From NCBI GenBank assembly GCA_965232985.1, contig CBDDRC010000039.1, positions 62,001-126,000 on the forward strand: a DNA stretch of 64,000 nt. The letters run 5' to 3'. Shown here in pieces: positions 51,999 through 60,665 of this stretch (position 1 is its first letter; every line of letters starts with the position of its first letter). The position numbers and the translations under genes were made by a program. The notes under the pieces were generated by a model, which was not told the DNA's origin, made no database searches, and was given only the letters and a program-made list of their open reading frames with translations. Origin of the DNA: JADFDG01 sp965232985 (GTDB lineage: Bacteria; Pseudomonadota; Gammaproteobacteria; Pseudomonadales; JADFDG01).

Positions 51999-54530
51999 AT
52001 GACGCGTTGGCTAGGCCTCGACAGCATTTTCCTGTTCCTGCTGCGCAAATTCCTTTTCCTGTGGGTACGCACCCATCGGTTGCCCCAGGATTTCTCCACC
52101 CTCGGCATCGATCCGCGCCGGCCGGTCATCTACGCGCTCTCGGACAAGTCACTGTCCAACCTGCTGGTGGTCGAGCAGGAGTGTGTTCGACTTGGCCTGC
52201 CCATACCATCGCGCCCCAGCGGTCTGCGCGGCACCGGTGCCGACCGAGCCTTCTTCTGTCTGACCAAAAACGACGGCTTCTTCTTTGGTCGCTATCGCCT
52301 GCCGTATATCTCGCAGCGCATCGACCGACTGGTTGCTGTTACTGGCCAGGAGAAAACGCCGGACGTACAGATCGTGCCGGTATCGGTTTACTGGGGACGG
52401 CGCCCGGATCGCGAGAAATCGCTGTTCCGCATGCTGTTCTCCGACACCTGGTCAGCCCAGGGTTTCGTCAAGAAACTGTTCATGATCCTGGTGAACGGCC
52501 GCCAGACTTACGTGCAGTTCAGCAAGCCGGTGTCGCTGAAAGAACTGATCGCAGAGGATCTGGGCGAGGAGCGCACCGCACGCAAGCTTGGCCGGGTGCT
52601 GCGCGTACATTTTCGTCGTGAACGCGAGGCGATGATCGGCCCGGACTTATCGCATCGCCGCACCCTGGTCGATACCCTGATTGCCTCCCCGGCAGTAAAG
52701 GAAGCCATTGCGCAAGACGCCAGTGCAAAAAACCGCACCGTCGAGGAAAGCACCGAAGCGGCTTGGGAATACGCCAACGAAATCGCCTCCGACTACAGCC
52801 ATACGGTCATCCGTTTTCTGGAGCAACTGCTTGGCTGGTTGTGGGAGCGGCTGTACGCCGGCGTTGAGGTCAACCACGTCGAAAAACTCACGGGCGTAAC
52901 CAAGACGCACGAAGTGGTCTATGTGCCCTGCCACCGCAGCCATATCGACTATCTGTTGCTGTCATTTCTGGTCTATCGCCATGGCATGGTGCCGCCGCAC
53001 ATCGCCGCCGGCATCAACCTCAACATGCCGGTGGTCGGGCCGATTCTGCGCCGCGGCGGGGCCTTCTTCATGCGGCGAAGCTTCAAGGGCAACCCGCTTT
53101 ATGCCTGCGTTTTCTACGAATACCTGCACTCGATGTTCGCCCGTGGTTTTGCGGTGGAATACTTCATTGAGGGCGGCCGCTCGCGCACCGGGCGCCTGCT
53201 GCAACCGCGTACCGGCATGCTGGCCATGACGGTGCGCAGCTTCCTGCGCGATCCTGGCAAGCCGGTTGCCTTCGTGCCGGTATATATCGGCTACGAGCGC
53301 GTGCTCGAATCGGGCTCGTACGTCGAAGAACTGCACGGGAAAAAGAAGAAAAAGGAATCGCTCGGCGGCTTCTTCGAAACCCTTGCCCGCCTGTTTGGTC
53401 GCGGCGAGAAACTTTCCGATCGCTTCGGCAAGGTGCATGTGAACTTCGGCACCCCGATTGATCTGGGTATCTTCCTCGATGCCCAGGCACCCACCTGGCG
53501 CGATGGCGGGTTCAGTGAGCAGGCCACCGATACCTGGTTGCCGCCGGTAGTCGAAAAACTCGCGCGCAACATCAACCGCCGCATCAATGACGCGGCGGAC
53601 GTCAATCCGGTCAATCTGCTCAGTCTGGCACTGCTGGCCACACCCAAGCGGGTGATGGACGAAGAATCGCTGCGCAATCAACTGGCACTCTACCGCCGCC
53701 TGCTTACCGATGTTCCCTACGACAACAATGTCACCATCACCCGGATGACGCCGGACGAAATCATCGCCCACGGCGAGAAGATGAAGCTCATCCAGCGCTA
53801 TCGCCACCCGCTCGGCGATCTGCTCTGGCTCGACGATGCCGCTTCGGTGACGCTCACCTATTTCCGCAACAATATCCTGCACCTGTTCGCGCTGCCTTCA
53901 CTGGTGGCGAACCTCGTGCTGCAAAACCGTGCACTCACCCGCGAGCAAATCATCGGCATCACCCAGTTGGTGAACATTCCGCTGCGCTCGGAACTTTTCC
54001 TGCATCACGGCCGCCGCCAGGTCGGGCCGCGTACCGGAGCAATCATCGAGGCGCTGCTCGCCATGAATCTTATCGAGCAACTCGAAGACGGCCGCCTGCA
54101 GGCGCCAACGATCAACAGCCTCGAATACGTGCAACTGAACGTGCTGGCGCAAACCATTCGCGAGACGCTGGAGCGCTATTACATCGTCATCTCACTGCTG
54201 ATCAACCATGGCAGCGGCACGCTCGACGAAAAACAGCTGGAACAGCTTTCGCAACTGGTCGCCCAGCGCATGGCCATCCTCTATACCTTCAATTCGCCGG
54301 AATTTTTCGACGCCCAGGTCATCCGCCGTTTCATGCGCACCCTGAAGCGCGAAGGACTGTTCAGTGCCAACGCCGCAGGAAAAATCGAATTTACCGATCA
54401 GTTGCTCGCCATCGAGGCCGACACCCGGCGCATCCTCGCGGCAGATCTGCGCCGCAACATCGCCCAGCACACCAAGCTGGATCTCGCCGCGTTGCCCGCG
54501 CCGGCTGTGCGCAAAAAGCGCAAGGGATGA
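51999..54530 (+). CDS. plsB: Glycerol-3-phosphate 1-O-acyltransferase PlsB
   Basis: 843-aa inner-membrane-associated enzyme that starts phospholipid synthesis by acylating sn-glycerol-3-phosphate. The four acyltransferase motifs are present: HRSHIDYLLL (His about 312, Asp about 317), GGAFFMRRSF, FIEGGRSRTGR (about 388-398) and FVPVYIGYERV. It is slightly longer than E. coli PlsB (807 aa). The basic KKKKKE segment after the catalytic core and the Lys/Arg-rich C-terminus could help membrane attachment. It is a single gene, with tRNA-Arg downstream. Confidence 0.96.
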   Translation: MTRWLGLDSIFLFLLRKFLFLWVRTHRLPQDFSTLGIDPRRPVIYALSDKSLSNLLVVEQECVRLGLPIPSRPSGLRGTGADRAFFCLTKNDGFFFGRYRLPYISQRIDRLVAVTGQEKTPDVQIVPVSVYWGRRPDREKSLFRMLFSDTWSAQGFVKKLFMILVNGRQTYVQFSKPVSLKELIAEDLGEERTARKLGRVLRVHFRREREAMIGPDLSHRRTLVDTLIASPAVKEAIAQDASAKNRTVEESTEAAWEYANEIASDYSHTVIRFLEQLLGWLWERLYAGVEVNHVEKLTGVTKTHEVVYVPCHRSHIDYLLLSFLVYRHGMVPPHIAAGINLNMPVVGPILRRGGAFFMRRSFKGNPLYACVFYEYLHSMFARGFAVEYFIEGGRSRTGRLLQPRTGMLAMTVRSFLRDPGKPVAFVPVYIGYERVLESGSYVEELHGKKKKKESLGGFFETLARLFGRGEKLSDRFGKVHVNFGTPIDLGIFLDAQAPTWRDGGFSEQATDTWLPPVVEKLARNINRRINDAADVNPVNLLSLALLATPKRVMDEESLRNQLALYRRLLTDVPYDNNVTITRMTPDEIIAHGEKMKLIQRYRHPLGDLLWLDDAASVTLTYFRNNILHLFALPSLVANLVLQNRALTREQIIGITQLVNIPLRSELFLHHGRRQVGPRTGAIIEALLAMNLIEQLEDGRLQAPTINSLEYVQLNVLAQTIRETLERYYIVISLLINHGSGTLDEKQLEQLSQLVAQRMAILYTFNSPEFFDAQVIRRFMRTLKREGLFSANAAGKIEFTDQLLAIEADTRRILAADLRRNIAQHTKLDLAALPAPAVRKKRKG

Positions 54531-54597
54531 CGTCTGTGTTCAGACAAGGCTGCTATCGACTGCTCCAGCCCCGGCCGGTATGATTCCGGCCCCCAAT

Positions 54598-54674
54598 GCG
54601 CTCGTAGCTCAGCTGGATAGAGTACTGCCCTCCGAAGGCAGTGGTCGTGGGTTCGAATCCCGCCGAGCGCACCA
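54598..54674 (+). tRNA. tRNA-Arg (anticodon CCG)
   Basis: Complete cloverleaf with encoded CCA. Acceptor GCGCTCG/CGAGCGC; D arm with AGCTGGATA; anticodon stem CTGCC/GGCAG around loop CTCCGAA (T33, anticodon CCG, A37); T arm with GTTCGAATC. It reads CGG codons. No integrase or repeated 3' end is seen nearby, so there is no sign of use as an attachment site. Confidence 0.97.
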
Positions 54675-54767
54675 AATTCCCTTTAAATACAGTGGGTTGC
54701 CTGTTAGCGAGGACTGACTCCTGTACCCGCTGCGCCCGGCCGGCGGGGCCTGCTCCCCCACGCAAAC

Positions 54768-55595
54768 CTACAGCGGCAGCGTCCCGATCAGGTACACATC
54801 AAAGCGGCTGGCGCGGCCGGTGAGCGCGTAGCTCGGATGAATGTTTTCCAGGCCCGATGCCACCAACGGTGCCGCACGCAGCGGCCGCTTGACGACGACG
54901 CGGCGCGTTGCCGCGCGTAACGCCGCGGCAAGCAAATCTCCCGCATCGGCAGTTGCGCCGATCAGCGCGTGCAGCACCTGCATCTCACCGCTGACCGCCG
55001 CCGATTTGTTGCGCGGCGGAAACATCGGATCGCAATAAACCACTTGCGGCCGCGCCGCGTCGGCCAGTGCATGCAGGTACGCTGCGGCATCCTGCGCAAC
55101 GAGGTGCAGGCGGGCGGCGCAATCGGCATGTGGCGCATGCACGGCGGCATCCGTGCCTGCCAGGGCCAGTACGCGCAGCGCATCGACAAGCAGCAGCGCC
55201 AGCACCGGATGGCGTTCGAGCAACGTCACCTGCGCACCGCAGAATGCCAGCAGGAACGCATCGCGGCCCAGTCCGGCAGTGGCATCGACAATGTGCCAGG
55301 GCGCACCGTCGCGCGGCACGCCGCAGGCGCGTACCAGCATCTCGGCACGTGCCTGATTGATTTTCGCGCGGTATTGCAGCGCACCGCAGAGGAAATCAAC
55401 CAGCAGCCGGGTACAGCGTTTGCCGGCGCGCAGCTCAAGGCGCAAACCGTCTGCATCACAAACCAGTACCAGAGCATCACGCTGATCCCCGGCCGGCAAC
55501 AGCGGCAACCCGAGCGCGGCCACCTCGTCCGGCGGCACGACGCGGGCGTCGAGGAAAACAGGCAGACGGTCGGGCAAAGGCTGGCCGTGCGGCAT
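54768..55595 (-). CDS. rsmJ: 16S rRNA (guanine1516-N2)-methyltransferase RsmJ
   Basis: 275-aa SAM-dependent methyltransferase modifying G1516 of 16S rRNA. SAM-binding motif I is VDATAGLGRDAFLLA and the catalytic motif is YCDPMFPPRNKSA, both diagnostic for RsmJ (YhiQ). The N-terminal part (DFLCGALQYR) fits as well. It lies 3 bp downstream of uppP, on the same strand. The neighbouring minus-strand genes are housekeeping. Confidence 0.93.
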   Translation of the reverse strand: MPHGQPLPDRLPVFLDARVVPPDEVAALGLPLLPAGDQRDALVLVCDADGLRLELRAGKRCTRLLVDFLCGALQYRAKINQARAEMLVRACGVPRDGAPWHIVDATAGLGRDAFLLAFCGAQVTLLERHPVLALLLVDALRVLALAGTDAAVHAPHADCAARLHLVAQDAAAYLHALADAARPQVVYCDPMFPPRNKSAAVSGEMQVLHALIGATADAGDLLAAALRAATRRVVVKRPLRAAPLVASGLENIHPSYALTGRASRFDVYLIGTLPL

Positions 55596-55598
55596 GTG

Positions 55599-56426
55599 TT
55601 ATGGGTTCCAGCTCCCCAGCACGCCCTGCCAGGTGAGCAACAGGATCAGCACACCAAAACCGATGCGATACCAGGCAAAAACGGTGAAATTGTGCTTCGA
55701 GATGAAGCGGATCAACCCGCGCACGGCAATAAAGGCACTGATGAACGACGCCACCGATCCCACCGCCAGAATGCCGATGTCATCGACACTGAACAGCTCG
55801 CGGTGCTTGTATACGTCGTAGATTGTCGCGGCGAACATCACCGGGATGGCGAGAAAAAACGAAAACTCCGTTGCCGCCTTGCGCGACAGGCCAAACAGCA
55901 GGCCGCCGATAATGGTTGCGCCGGAACGCGAGGTACCCGGCACCAGGGCCAGGCATTGCGCAAGGCCGATCTTGAGCGCATCCAGCGGCGTCATCTCGTC
56001 TACTTCCTGCACGCGCACAACGTGCGTACGCTTCTCCGCCCACAGGATCAGCACACCGCCGACAATCAGCGCGATGGCGACCGGTTCCGGATGAAACAGG
56101 TACTGTTTGATCTGGCTGAGAAACAGAAAACCGAGGATCGCCGCCGGCAGGAAAGCAACCAGCAGGTTGCCGACGAAACGCTGGGCGGAACGCTCGGTGA
56201 GCACGCCACGGGCGACGCCAAACAGCCGCACGCGGTATTCCCAGCACACCGCGAGAATGGCGGCGAGCTGGATCGCCACTTCAAAAACATCGCGACGCTC
56301 CTTGTCGAGGAAGCCGATCAACTCGCCGGTGATGATCAGGTGGCCGGTGGACGACACCGGGATGAATTCGGTGAACCCCTCGACCAGACCCATGAGCACT
56401 GCTTTCAGAAACAGGATCGGATCCAT
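55599..56426 (-). CDS. uppP: Undecaprenyl-diphosphatase UppP (BacA)
   Basis: 275-aa polytopic inner-membrane enzyme that dephosphorylates undecaprenyl pyrophosphate, recycling the cell-wall lipid carrier. The two catalytic motifs are present: EGFTEFIPVSSTGH (Glu16, Glu20, Ser and His near 25-28) and PGTSRSGAT (about 162-170). About eight hydrophobic helices. ATG 56426 is favoured by GAGG spacing; ATG 56429 and a TTG at 56432 are adjacent. It overlaps the 3' end of the thioesterase gene by a few bases if the upstream start is used. Confidence 0.95.
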   Translation of the reverse strand: MDPILFLKAVLMGLVEGFTEFIPVSSTGHLIITGELIGFLDKERRDVFEVAIQLAAILAVCWEYRVRLFGVARGVLTERSAQRFVGNLLVAFLPAAILGFLFLSQIKQYLFHPEPVAIALIVGGVLILWAEKRTHVVRVQEVDEMTPLDALKIGLAQCLALVPGTSRSGATIIGGLLFGLSRKAATEFSFFLAIPVMFAATIYDVYKHRELFSVDDIGILAVGSVASFISAFIAVRGLIRFISKHNFTVFAWYRIGFGVLILLLTWQGVLGSWNP

Positions 56427-56428
56427 CA

Positions 56429-56944
56429 TCAACCTCGCGGTTCAGACCTGACAACAGGTTGATCGGCAGCGTCTTGATCAGCAACCGCCTGGCCGGCAAT
56501 CGTCACCCGATACCCGACCAGAAATTCTGCCGGCATGCGTTTCGGCTTGCCGGTGGAAATCTCCACGCATACCCACTGCGTACGACCGCGCAGCAAGGTT
56601 TTACCGTCCTGCGGCCGCACCAACTGGTATTGGCGCACGATCGACAACTTCTGGTCGTTCTCGACGATCCAGGTACCGATCAGCAGCTCATCGCCAGCGA
56701 AGGCCGGCGCCAGATAGGTCAGCTCGGTGTGGCGGGCGACCATGGCGCGATCGAGGCGCTGGTAGGCGGCCCAGTCGAGGCCCAGCACATTCGAGTGCTG
56801 CCAGGCGACGCTTTCCAGCCAGCGCAGGTATTCGACGTTGTTGGCATGCCCCATCAGATCGATGCTTGCGCTACCGACCGTCATCGGCAGCACGTGCGGC
56901 TGCGGATAATCCCACCCAGCGAACCCGGCGGTTGAACTGCTCAT
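56429..56944 (-). CDS. Hotdog-fold acyl-CoA thioesterase (4HBT family)
   Basis: 171-aa protein of the 4-hydroxybenzoyl-CoA thioesterase type: DLMGHANNVEYLRWLESVAW carries the conserved Asp/His/Asn of the hotdog active site, followed by ARHTELTYLAPAFAGDELLIGTWI. It hydrolyses an acyl-CoA or, like YbgC/FadM, a CoA ester of unknown chain. ATG 56944 overlaps the tsaB stop in ATGA, implying translational coupling; the frame is open to 56974 without a ribosome site. It sits in the run dinG-type helicase, tsaB, thioesterase, uppP. Confidence 0.86.
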   Translation of the reverse strand: MSSSTAGFAGWDYPQPHVLPMTVGSASIDLMGHANNVEYLRWLESVAWQHSNVLGLDWAAYQRLDRAMVARHTELTYLAPAFAGDELLIGTWIVENDQKLSIVRQYQLVRPQDGKTLLRGRTQWVCVEISTGKPKRMPAEFLVGYRVTIAGQAVADQDAADQPVVRSEPRG

Positions 56945-57636
56945 GCCTTGCCCTGCGCGCTGATTTTTTTCCACGCGACGGTATCGCGCAGGTACACCGG
57001 CAGCAGCCGCTCCGGCAACAGCGTTTCACCGCGCGCCAGCGACCGCAGGGCCAGCGTCAGCACGTCGAGCGCATCGGGTTCGCCAACGAGGACGGGGCCG
57101 GTGGCGAACGCCGGATACGCAGCCCAGCCGCTGCCGATGGCCGTCCACACGGCGTGCGGCGGCAAGGCCGGCAACCCGGCGGCAACATCTTCCGGGCGCA
57201 CCAGCCGATCTGCTGCCAACGCATTCACCAAACCATCGGCACCGACGGCATAGGCGCCGGCATACAACTCACCCATGCGCGCATCCAGCGCCGGCAACAG
57301 GTGCGACGCTGTCGGACCACCGCTGCGCACAGCCTGCTGGGCCAGCGCCGCCAGCGTCGAGATACCGATTGCCGGTATCTGCGCCCCGTACGCAAGGCCC
57401 TGCACCACACTCACCGCCACCCGCACGCCGGTAAAAGCGCCCGGGCCGTGCGCACAGGCAATCGCATCGAGTTCGCGCAGTGTCACACCCGCCTCGGCGA
57501 GCAGCATCTGGATCAGCGGCAGCACGGCGGCAGTCTGCTCGCGGGCACCGGCATGGCGGCGCACGACAACCGTAGCGCCGACGCGCAACGCGACGGAACA
57601 GGTCTCGGTAGAGGTATCGAGCGCAAGCAATTTCAT
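56941..57636 (-). CDS. tsaB: tRNA t6A biosynthesis protein TsaB
   Basis: 231-aa ASKHA-fold protein of the TsaB (YeaZ) family, partner of TsaD in making N6-threonylcarbamoyladenosine on tRNAs that read ANN codons. Diagnostic motifs: LLALDTSTETCSVAL at the start, ACAHGPGAFTGVRV in the middle and ALDARMGELYAGAY. Length matches family. It overlaps the helicase gene by 4 bp upstream and the thioesterase start by 4 bp downstream. Confidence 0.95.
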   Translation of the reverse strand: MKLLALDTSTETCSVALRVGATVVVRRHAGAREQTAAVLPLIQMLLAEAGVTLRELDAIACAHGPGAFTGVRVAVSVVQGLAYGAQIPAIGISTLAALAQQAVRSGGPTASHLLPALDARMGELYAGAYAVGADGLVNALAADRLVRPEDVAAGLPALPPHAVWTAIGSGWAAYPAFATGPVLVGEPDALDVLTLALRSLARGETLLPERLLPVYLRDTVAWKKISAQGKA

Positions 57637-59603
57637 GCGTTAGGCGTTTCCGTGAACCTATCTGCTTCGGCAAGCGCAGCCAGGGCGGCGAAGAAATTCT
57701 GCACCACTTCCAGCTTCCGCGTCCGCCGCATCGGCGGCAGGCTGTCGAGAAACAGCTTGCCATAACCCTTGGAGAGCAGACGCGGATCGCACAGCATCAG
57801 GACACCGCTGTCGGTGACATCGCGAATCAGGCGGCCGGTGCCCTGCTTCAACGCAATCACCGCCTGCGGGATCTGGTATTCGGTGAAGGCGTTGCGACCC
57901 TGGCGCTTGAGTGCATCCATGCGCGCCTGCAACAACGGATCACCGGGCGATGCAAACGGCAGCTTGTCGATGATCACCAGCGAGAGCGCTTCACCGCGCA
58001 CGTCGATGCCTTCCCAGAAACTGCCGGTGCCCAGCAGGATGGCGTTGCCGTGCCGGCGGAAGGCATCGAGCAGTTCGTTGCGCCCCGCAGTGCCCTGCAC
58101 CAACAGTGGGTATGGCAAATTCCTTGCGCGCAAGCGCCCTTCGAGCAGCCGCGCAGCTTCCTGCAGCGCGCGGTGTGAAGTGAACAGCACAAAGGCGCGA
58201 CCACGACTTGCCTCCAGCACCGGGATCGCCGCCTCGACCACCGCTGCGGTGTAATCAGGCGCCGACGGTTCCGGCATGTTCTCCGGCACGTACAGCGCCG
58301 CCTGACGGGAAAAATCGAACGGGCTCGCCAACTTCAGCGTGCGCACCTCATCAAGGCCAAGCTCCTCGGTAACGTGACGAAAATTGTCACCCACGGCGAG
58401 CGTTGCCGAGGTAAATATCCAGGCCGCCGGCTTGCCATAAACCAGCGCCTTGAGAGGCTCGGCAACGGTGAGCGGCGTCATGCGGATCAGGAACGCGCGC
58501 TGAAAGGTCTCGAACCAATGCACCTGGTCAACCGGGGCTGCGCCGGTCAGTGTTGCAAATACGGCAGCAAGCTCCTGGGTGCGTTCGTGCACTTTGGCAA
58601 GACCCGGGCTGCGCGGCGCCGCCATTTCAAGTTCACCGGACAGCGCGTCGAGACCCGCTGCCAGATCCGCAAGAGCCTCCTGCAACTCATCGCGATACAT
58701 CACTTCCGACCAGGCCGCGCGGCGCGAACTTTCACCCAACGCCAAACGCAAATCGAGCACACCCTTTTCCACCGCGCCCGCAGCCTCGAACAAAGCTTGC
58801 TGGTCTGCGGCGCCGCGACCGCCCTCAAGCTGCGCATCGCGCGCCAATTCACCCAACTGCCGACTGGAAAGCTGGCGCCCGAAAAACTGCGAGGCCACCT
58901 CGCCGACCTGATGGGCTTCGTCGAGCACGATGGCGTTGGCACTGGGCAGGATCTCGCCGAAACCGTTGTCCTTGAGTGCCGCATCGGCAAACAACAGGTG
59001 ATGGTTGACCACCACCAGATCGGCTGCCTGCGCTTTTTTGCGGGCACGCACTAGCGGACACGCCTCCAGCATCGGGCACTCGGCACCCAGGCAGTTGTCG
59101 GCGGTGCTGGTGACGAATGGCCACACCGCAGCGCCCTCGGGAATGCGCGTCAGTTCGGCAATATCGCCATCAACCGTCGCGGTAGCCCAGCGCGCCACCT
59201 GCTGCAGATCAGCAGCAATCTCGCGCGAAGTGAAACGGCCATCGTCGATACTCGCCTGCAGACGATAGGGGCAGAGGTAGTTGCTGCGCCCCTTGAGCAA
59301 GGCAACCTGCACCGGGATGTCGAGGGCTTGCAGGACGCGCGGAATGTCGCGATGGAATAGCTGATCCTGCAGGCTGCGCGTACCGGTGGAAACGATGACC
59401 TTGCGGCGCGAAAGCAGCGCCGGCACGAGATAAGCGAAAGTCTTGCCGGTACCGGTGCCGGCCTCGACAACGAGCTTGGCGTCGTTGGCAATGGCGGCCT
59501 CGACCGCCTCGGCCATCTGTTGCTGCACTTCACGGGCAGCAAAGCCTTCGATCACCCGGCTGAACGGGCCTGCAGGTCCGAGGATGTCGGCAGCATTACT
59601 CAT
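57633..59603 (-). CDS. DinG/YoaA-type ATP-dependent DNA helicase
   Basis: 656-aa Rad3/XPD-superfamily helicase. P-loop GTGTGKTFAYLVP (about 48-60), a [4Fe-4S] cluster Cys set (NCLGAECPMLEACPL, about 168-181), and DEAH (VLDEAHQVG, about 226) are clear, as are C-terminal motifs (GSFWEGIDVRGEALS, QGTGRLIRDVTDSG). YoaA and DinG differ mainly in detail; the length and the Cys spacing fit the YoaA type somewhat better. They unwind D- or R-loop structures in DNA repair. ATG 59603 is chosen because the frame upstream to 59696 contains the neighbouring terminator. Ribosome site weak. It overlaps tsaB by 4 bp. Confidence 0.9.
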   Translation of the reverse strand: MSNAADILGPAGPFSRVIEGFAAREVQQQMAEAVEAAIANDAKLVVEAGTGTGKTFAYLVPALLSRRKVIVSTGTRSLQDQLFHRDIPRVLQALDIPVQVALLKGRSNYLCPYRLQASIDDGRFTSREIAADLQQVARWATATVDGDIAELTRIPEGAAVWPFVTSTADNCLGAECPMLEACPLVRARKKAQAADLVVVNHHLLFADAALKDNGFGEILPSANAIVLDEAHQVGEVASQFFGRQLSSRQLGELARDAQLEGGRGAADQQALFEAAGAVEKGVLDLRLALGESSRRAAWSEVMYRDELQEALADLAAGLDALSGELEMAAPRSPGLAKVHERTQELAAVFATLTGAAPVDQVHWFETFQRAFLIRMTPLTVAEPLKALVYGKPAAWIFTSATLAVGDNFRHVTEELGLDEVRTLKLASPFDFSRQAALYVPENMPEPSAPDYTAAVVEAAIPVLEASRGRAFVLFTSHRALQEAARLLEGRLRARNLPYPLLVQGTAGRNELLDAFRRHGNAILLGTGSFWEGIDVRGEALSLVIIDKLPFASPGDPLLQARMDALKRQGRNAFTEYQIPQAVIALKQGTGRLIRDVTDSGVLMLCDPRLLSKGYGKLFLDSLPPMRRTRKLEVVQNFFAALAALAEADRFTETPNA

Positions 59604-59673
59604 GTCCAGAGGCAATTCCGAAGACGTGCGGGAGATTATCCCGACTTCCCACACCGCAAAAAATCCGTACCCC

Positions 59674-59708
59674 AAAAAGACTGAGCCCCGGGACAAGGCC
59701 CGGGGCTC
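59674..59708 (-). terminator. Intrinsic terminator of the histone-like gene
   Basis: Minus-strand GAGCCCCGGG and CCCGGGGCTC form a perfect 10-bp stem with a 6-base loop, followed by AGTCTTTTT. It lies 56 bp past the stop of the Lys/Ala-rich gene and before the helicase gene, separating the two transcripts. Confidence 0.85.
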
Positions 59709-59764
59709 GACTTCTTCTGTCGCGGCTGGCGCGACCTTATTGCATCAGCGTGACGCGAGACGAA

Positions 59765-60400
59765 TCACTTCTTCGCCTTGCGCACCGGCTTCTTCTTGGC
59801 AACCTTTTTGGCCTTGGCTTTGCGGGCCGGCTTCTTGGCAGCCTTCTTCACGGTTTTGCGCGCACCCACTTTACGGGCACCTTTCTTGACGCCTTTCTTG
59901 ACGCCTTTCTTCGCCTTGCGGGCAGCGGCCTTGGCAGCGCGCTTCATCCTGGCAGCAGCGCGCTTGGCAGCTTTTTTGGCCTTGGCAGCGGCACGACGCT
60001 CAGCAGCGCGCTCTTTGGCAGCGGCCCTCTTCGCGGCTTTTTTGGCCTTGGCGGCTGCACGCTTGGCAGCTTTCTTGGCCTTGGCAGCAGCACGGCGCAT
60101 GGCCGCCTTCGCCTTGCGGGCAGCAACACGAGCAGCAGACTTCGCCTTGCGAGCGGCAGTCTTGGCTGCTTTCTTGGCCTTGGCCAGACCAGACTTCTCG
60201 GCCTTTACTTTCGCTTTCGCGTCAGCAACACCGGACTTGGTCTTCATTGCTTTCTTCAGAGCAGCTTTCGCAGCCTTCAGCTTGGCAGTGGCAGCGGCGA
60301 CATCTTTCGCTGCTGCGCCTGCGGCCTTGGATGCCACTGCGGACTTGTTCACTTTCGCTTTCGGGGCCTTGCGGGCCACCTTCTTCTTGGCTTTTGCCAT
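59765..60400 (-). CDS. Histone H1-like Lys/Ala-rich protein (AlgP-like)
   Basis: 211-aa protein made almost entirely of Ala, Lys and Arg, with repeats of the AAKAKKAAKRAAAK kind (residues about 90-155) and a C-terminal KKPARKAKAKK tail. It resembles eukaryotic H1 C-termini and Pseudomonas AlgP (AlgR3), which has repeated KPAA units and influences alginate genes. It likely binds and bends or condenses DNA. The start at ATG 60400 follows AGGAG at the right distance; an ATG 6 bp upstream is too close. It is a single gene with its own terminator. Such repeats are prone to expansion and contraction in frame. Confidence 0.88.
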   Translation of the reverse strand: MAKAKKKVARKAPKAKVNKSAVASKAAGAAAKDVAAATAKLKAAKAALKKAMKTKSGVADAKAKVKAEKSGLAKAKKAAKTAARKAKSAARVAARKAKAAMRRAAAKAKKAAKRAAAKAKKAAKRAAAKERAAERRAAAKAKKAAKRAAARMKRAAKAAARKAKKGVKKGVKKGARKVGARKTVKKAAKKPARKAKAKKVAKKKPVRKAKK

Positions 60401-60632
60401 TTTCATTCTCCTAAGCTACCGCGGTTTTTTGACACCATTGACGTGGTGTCGAACCGGAAAATAGCACAAAAAAAAACCAGTGCAAAACATTTCAATGGGT
60501 TAGGCGTGCTCCGGGCACCCGTGACGGGGGTGAAATGCATCTGCAAGAGGATTTTGAAAATGACTGCAGCAAGGTCGTGCGACAGCATCAAGACACCCCG
60601 ACGCGGCAGCAACGAAAATGTGCAAACTGAAA

Positions 60633-60648
60633 AAATTCCCGGGAATTT
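60633..60648 (-). terminator. Possible terminator after hemH
   Basis: AAATTCCCGGGAATTT is a perfect 16-bp palindrome (stem AAATTC/GAATTT, loop CCGG). On the minus strand it is followed by a short T run. It lies 18 bp after the hemH stop, in the gap to the histone-like gene. Weak stem; it could instead be a protein-binding site. Confidence 0.4.
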
Positions 60649-60665
60649 CCGGGTGAAATCAATTT

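Noticed and set aside
54598..54767. tRNA-Arg as an integration site
   Set aside because: No integrase, direct repeat of the tRNA end or composition change follows; downstream genes are housekeeping.
54969..56462. 497-codon open frame opposite rsmJ and uppP
   Set aside because: It spans the antisense of two intact genes and their junction; composition is shadow-like.
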